NCBI GenBank assembly: GCA_029582155.1
Contig: CM055911.1
Span: forward strand, 27,369,452-27,433,451
Origin: Panopea generosa
Taxonomy: Eukaryota; Mollusca; Bivalvia; Adapedonta; Hiatellidae
Direction of reading: 5' to 3'
Length of the DNA: 64,000 nt
Below the pieces are notes generated by a model that searched no databases, was not told the DNA's origin, and was given only the letters and a program-made list of their open reading frames with translations. Position numbers and translations under genes: made by a program. Of the stretch, positions 60,215 through 64,000 are shown in pieces; positions within the stretch are counted from its first letter, which is position 1, and each line of letters opens with the position of its first letter.

Positions 60215-62050
60215 CCAGTCAGTTGGCGATATGCAGTCAGTGTATGAATACAAAACATGCTTCTGTCTCAGTTGCCACTTATGGTATTGCTCTTTTACCA
60301 GGTCTGCCTGTAATCAGTGGATGTCTAAGATCGCCCACACTATCTCCAGTCAGTTGGCGATATGCAGTCAGTGTATGAATACAAAACATGCTTCTGTCTC
60401 AATTGCCACTTATGGCATTGCTCTTTTACCAGGTCTGCCTGTAAATCAGTGGATGTCTAAGATCGCCCACACTACCTCCAGTCTGTTGGCGATATGCAGT
60501 CAGTGTATGAATACAAAACATGCTTCTGTCTCAATTGCCACTTATGGCATTGTTCTTTTACCAGGTATGCCTGTAAATCAGTGGATGTCTTAGATCGCCC
60601 ACACTACCTCCAGTCAGTTGGCGATATGCAGTCAGTGTATGAATACAAAATGTGCTTCTGTCTCAGTTGCCACTTATGGCATTGCTTTTTTACCATGTCT
60701 GCCCGTAAATCAGTGGACGTCTTAGATCGCCCACACTACCTCCAGTCAGTTGGCGATATGCAGTCAGTGTATGAATACAAAACATGCTTCTGTTTCTATT
60801 GCCACTAATGGCATTGCTCTTTTACCAGGTCTGCCTGTAAATAAGTGGATGTCTTAGATCGCCCACACTACCTCCAGTCAGTTGGCGATATGCAGTCAGT
60901 GTATGAATACAAAACATGCTCATGTCTCAATTGCCACTTATGACATTGCTCTTTTACCAGGTCTGACTGTAATCAGTGGATGTCTAAGATCGCCCACACT
61001 ACCTCAAGTCAGTAGGCGATATCAAGTCAGTGTATGAATACAAAACATGCTTCTGTCTTAATTGCCACTTATGGCATTGCTCTTTTACCAGGTCTGCCTG
61101 TAATCACTGGATGTCTAAGATCGCCCACACTACCTCCAGTCAGTTTGCGATATGAAGGCAGTGTATGAATACAAAACATGCTTCTGTCTCAATTGCCACT
61201 TATGGCATTGCTTAATTACCAGGTCTGCCTGTAAATCAGTGGATGTCTAAGATCGCCCACACTACCTATAGTCAGTTGGCGATATGCAGTCAGTGTATGA
61301 ATACAAAACATGCTCATGTCTAAATTGCTACTTATGGCATTGCTCTTTTACCAGGTCTGCCTGTAAATCAGTGGATGTCTAAGATCGCCAACACTACCTC
61401 CAGTCAGTTGGCGATATGCAGTCAGTGTATGAATACAAAACATGTTTCTGTCTCAGTTGCCACTTATGGTATTGCTCTTTTACCAGGTCTGCCTGTAAAT
61501 CAGTGGATGTCTAAGATCGCCAACACTACCTCCAGTCAGTTTGCGATATGCAGTCAATGTTTGAATACAAAACATGCTTCTGTCTCAGTTGCCACTTATG
61601 ACATTGCTCTTTTACCAGGTCTGCATGTAAATCAGTGGATGTCTTAGATCGCTAACACTACCTCCAGTCAGTAGGCGATATGCAGTCAGTGTATGAATAC
61701 AAAACCTGCTTCTGTCTTAATTGCCACTTATGGCATTGTTCTTTTACCAGGTCTGTCTGTAAATCAGTGGATGTCTTAGATCGCCAACACTACCACCAGT
61801 CAATAGGCGATATGCAGTGTATGAATACAAAACATGCTTCTGTCTTAAGTGCCACTTATGGCATTGTTCTTTTACCAGGTCTGCCTGTAAATCAGTGGAT
61901 GTCTAGGATCGCCAACACTATCTCCAAACAGTTGGCGATATGCAGTCAGTGTATGAATACAAAACATGCTTCTGTCTCAGTTGCCACTTATGGTATTGCT
62001 CTTTTACCAGGTCTGCCTGTAAATCAGTGGATGTCTAAGTCACCCACACT
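60215..62050. repeat. 132-bp tandem repeat, about 14 units
   Basis: GATATGCAGTCAGTGTATGA starts recur every 131-132 bp (for example 60,229, 60,360 and 60,492). Each unit includes CAAAACATGCTTCTGTCTC, TTTTACCAGGTCTGCCTG and CAGTGGATGTCTAAGATCGC. Since 132 is a multiple of three, several long open frames run through it; they are periodicity effects. One unit occurs at 29,310-29,430. Confidence 0.95.
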
Positions 62051-62284
62051 AACACAACGAAAGGGAAAATCAACCTCTGCTTAGGATCAAGCAACAGTCA
62101 AATTCTTTAAAACGCGAATGGCATTTGACCTGAACGCCTCCTCTTTCGTTTTCTTTAAGGATAATTGACAACTGTACCAAGATCACAAACTTGGTTTGAG
62201 AAATAGTGTTTTCCTTACACTCCATCATCCACAGAGTGTCACTCAATGGGACAACTTGCTTTAATCAAACATAGTCTATCGGCA

Positions 62285-62850
62285 TGCTCTGGGAACAAAA
62301 TGTATTCTGGGCAGACGCACGCATTAGGATCATGACTGGGAGCAAAATGTATTCTCAGCAGACACACACATTGGGATCGTGAATAAAAAAAAATGTATTC
62401 TCGGCAGAAGCACACATTGGGATCGTAACTAGAAACAAAATGAATTCTAGGCAGACGCACGCATTGGGATCGTGACTGGGAACAAAATGTATTCTCGGCA
62501 GACGCACACATTGGGATCGTGACTGGGAACAAAATATATTCTCGGCGGACACACACATTTGGATCTTGACTGGGAACAAAATGTATTCTCGACAGACACA
62601 CACATTGGGATCGTGACTGGGAATAAAATGTATTATCGGCAGTAACACACATTTAAATCGTGACTGGGAACAAAATCAATTGTCGGCATACACACACATT
62701 GGGATCGTAACTGGGAACAAAACTTATTCTCGGCAGACACACACATTTAGATCGTGATTGGAAACAAAATGTATTCTCTGTAGACACACACAATGGGATC
62801 GTGTCTGGGAACAAATTTTATTTTCGGCAGACACACACATTGGGAACATG
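62285..62850. repeat. 47-bp tandem repeat, about 12 units
   Basis: The unit contains TTCTCGGCAGACACACACAT, TGGGATCGTGACTGGGAAC and AAAATGTA. Open frames on the minus strand with Cys and Pro repeats arise from it. Confidence 0.93.
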
Positions 62851-62859
62851 GTTTGGAAC

Positions 62860-63385
62860 GCGATGACTGTCATTACGCTACTGTGAGTACATTTATTCTT
62901 ACCCCTCCCTTGCATGATCGTATTGTTTAATTGATATATTATTGATATTCATATAATGCATTGTGTTTTTGCTGTTCGAAATTAGCGTTTTCATGTTTTT
63001 CCTTTAGATAAACATTTTTCCGAGTTTGTCAGTTCGAATATTCATAAACATTTTTATATAATAAGACTGTAGTTAACATACAGTACAGTTTAATCCGAAC
63101 AGCACTGACGTAGTGTGGGATAAGTCACGACTTCACAGTTTGTTATTGTGGTTAAATCAATGTATGAACTAACAGTAGTACTAAGCATTTTTTTAATAAT
63201 TTCAATTTGTTGTTTTATATTGTGACGGTTTACAGAAGAAAATTTCGTAACTTGTAATATAGGTTATAAAACATCGTAGTTTTAATGACTCCACATTTCA
63301 TCTGCAGACGAGACACATTATATTATTGTGATTTGCAGTCGTGTTTGTCAATAACTACTTCATGTGACAATTCAATGATATTTGC
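62860..63385. other. Spacer between two tandem arrays
   Basis: A+T-rich, no gene recognised. GTGTGGGATAAGTCACGACTT near 63,115 resembles GTGTGTAATAAGTCGTGACTT at 59,923, hinting at another flank copy. Confidence 0.35.
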
Positions 63386-64000
63386 AAGCAGTTGTATATA
63401 AGTGTCCATGCCTGCTATATAGAAATGCTATATACAAATGTATGAACAAAGTGGTATAGACCAGATTGTTGTATTTAAGTGTCCATACCTGATCTATACA
63501 TCTGTATGGACAAAGTGTTATAGGCCAGACAGATAGTTCTAAATGACCATACATGATGTTTACACCTGTATGGACAAAGTGTCATAGAGCAGACAGTTGC
63601 ATCTAAGCGTCTATTCCTGATTTACAACTGTATCAACAAAGCGGTTAAAACCAGACACTTATTTCTAAGAGTATTTACCTGATATTTATACCTACATTGA
63701 CAAAGTGGCACAGACAGATAGTTCTTAATATCCATACCTGATATTTATATCTGTATGGACAAAGTGTTATTGCCAAACAATTATTTCTAAGCGTCTAAAC
63801 CTGATATTTATACCTATATAGACAAAGTGGCATAGACTAAGCAGTTGCATGCAATTGTATATATACACATATAACAGATTGTTGTATTTAAGTGTCCATA
63901 CTGGATATATACAACTGTATAGCTCAAGCATTATAGACCAGACGGTTGTATATAAGTGTCAATACCAGATATGTAAAACTGTATAGACAAAGCAGTATAA
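63385..64000. repeat. ~62-bp tandem repeat running off the window
   Basis: About nine to ten diverged units with TGTATGGACAAAGTG, TATAGACCAGA and ATACCTGATATTTATA spaced about 60-64 bp apart. It continues past the right edge. Confidence 0.85.

Noticed and set aside
60231..62084. Several open frames of 90-134 codons
   Set aside because: They are translations of the 132-bp tandem repeat, whose period is a multiple of three; no domain and no consistent start.
62239..62915. Cys-rich repetitive minus-strand frames
   Set aside because: Produced by the 47-bp repeat in all frames; the periodic Cys pattern does not match a known family.

Overview
The window is non-coding-rich, A+T-rich animal DNA. 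Its genes are split into short exons with GT-AG introns. Tandem repeats, tRNA-derived SINEs and decayed transposons fill much of it. C1q, thrombospondin type 1 (TSP1), ShK and Ly6/uPAR exons, a Mutator-like element with a YqaJ-type nuclease, and long tandem satellites together suggest a lophotrochozoan, most likely a bivalve mollusc. That assignment is inference, because no rRNA or mitochondrial marker is present.

The central finding is a composite secreted-protein gene on the minus strand. Its complete copy (copy B, 49,860 down to 43,380) has nine coding exons. Their splice phases agree and their lengths add to 1,380 bp (459 codons plus stop). The predicted order is signal peptide, one Ly6/uPAR three-finger domain over three exons, ShK domain, three TSP1 repeats, then a C-terminal C1q domain. 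A second copy (copy A, 4,253 down to the left window edge) has the same intact exons as far as the second TSP1 repeat. A and B lie in two direct repeats, about 1-13,785 and 45,546-59,935, that align along their whole length. A third copy on the plus strand (copy C, about 30,640-40,183) is decayed. It has lost exon 1, most of Ly6 exon 3, ShK and the first TSP1 exon; one TSP1 exon has all three signature tryptophans replaced by stops; and it ends in a different, truncated C1q exon.

Layout: 1-4.3 kb copy A gene; 4.3-13.8 kb its upstream flank with SINEs and small arrays; 14.65-19.8 kb a satellite of 104/98-bp units; 19.8-23 kb little recognisable; 23.0-29.66 kb a partial third copy of the upstream flank, split by about 5.4 kb holding a decayed Mutator-like element (transposase plus YqaJ nuclease); 29.7-30.45 kb a SINE and a 142-bp array; 30.6-40.2 kb decayed copy C, interrupted by a DIRS/Ngaro-like retrotransposon remnant and a 2-kb minisatellite; 40.2-43.3 kb a SINE and short-repeat DNA; 43.4-49.9 kb copy B gene; 50-59.9 kb its upstream flank; 60.2-64.0 kb three tandem arrays in succession (132, 47 and about 62 bp).

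The likely function of the composite gene, extracellular recognition or adhesion, is inferred from domain content only. All coordinates and translations were read by eye; no search or alignment program was run.
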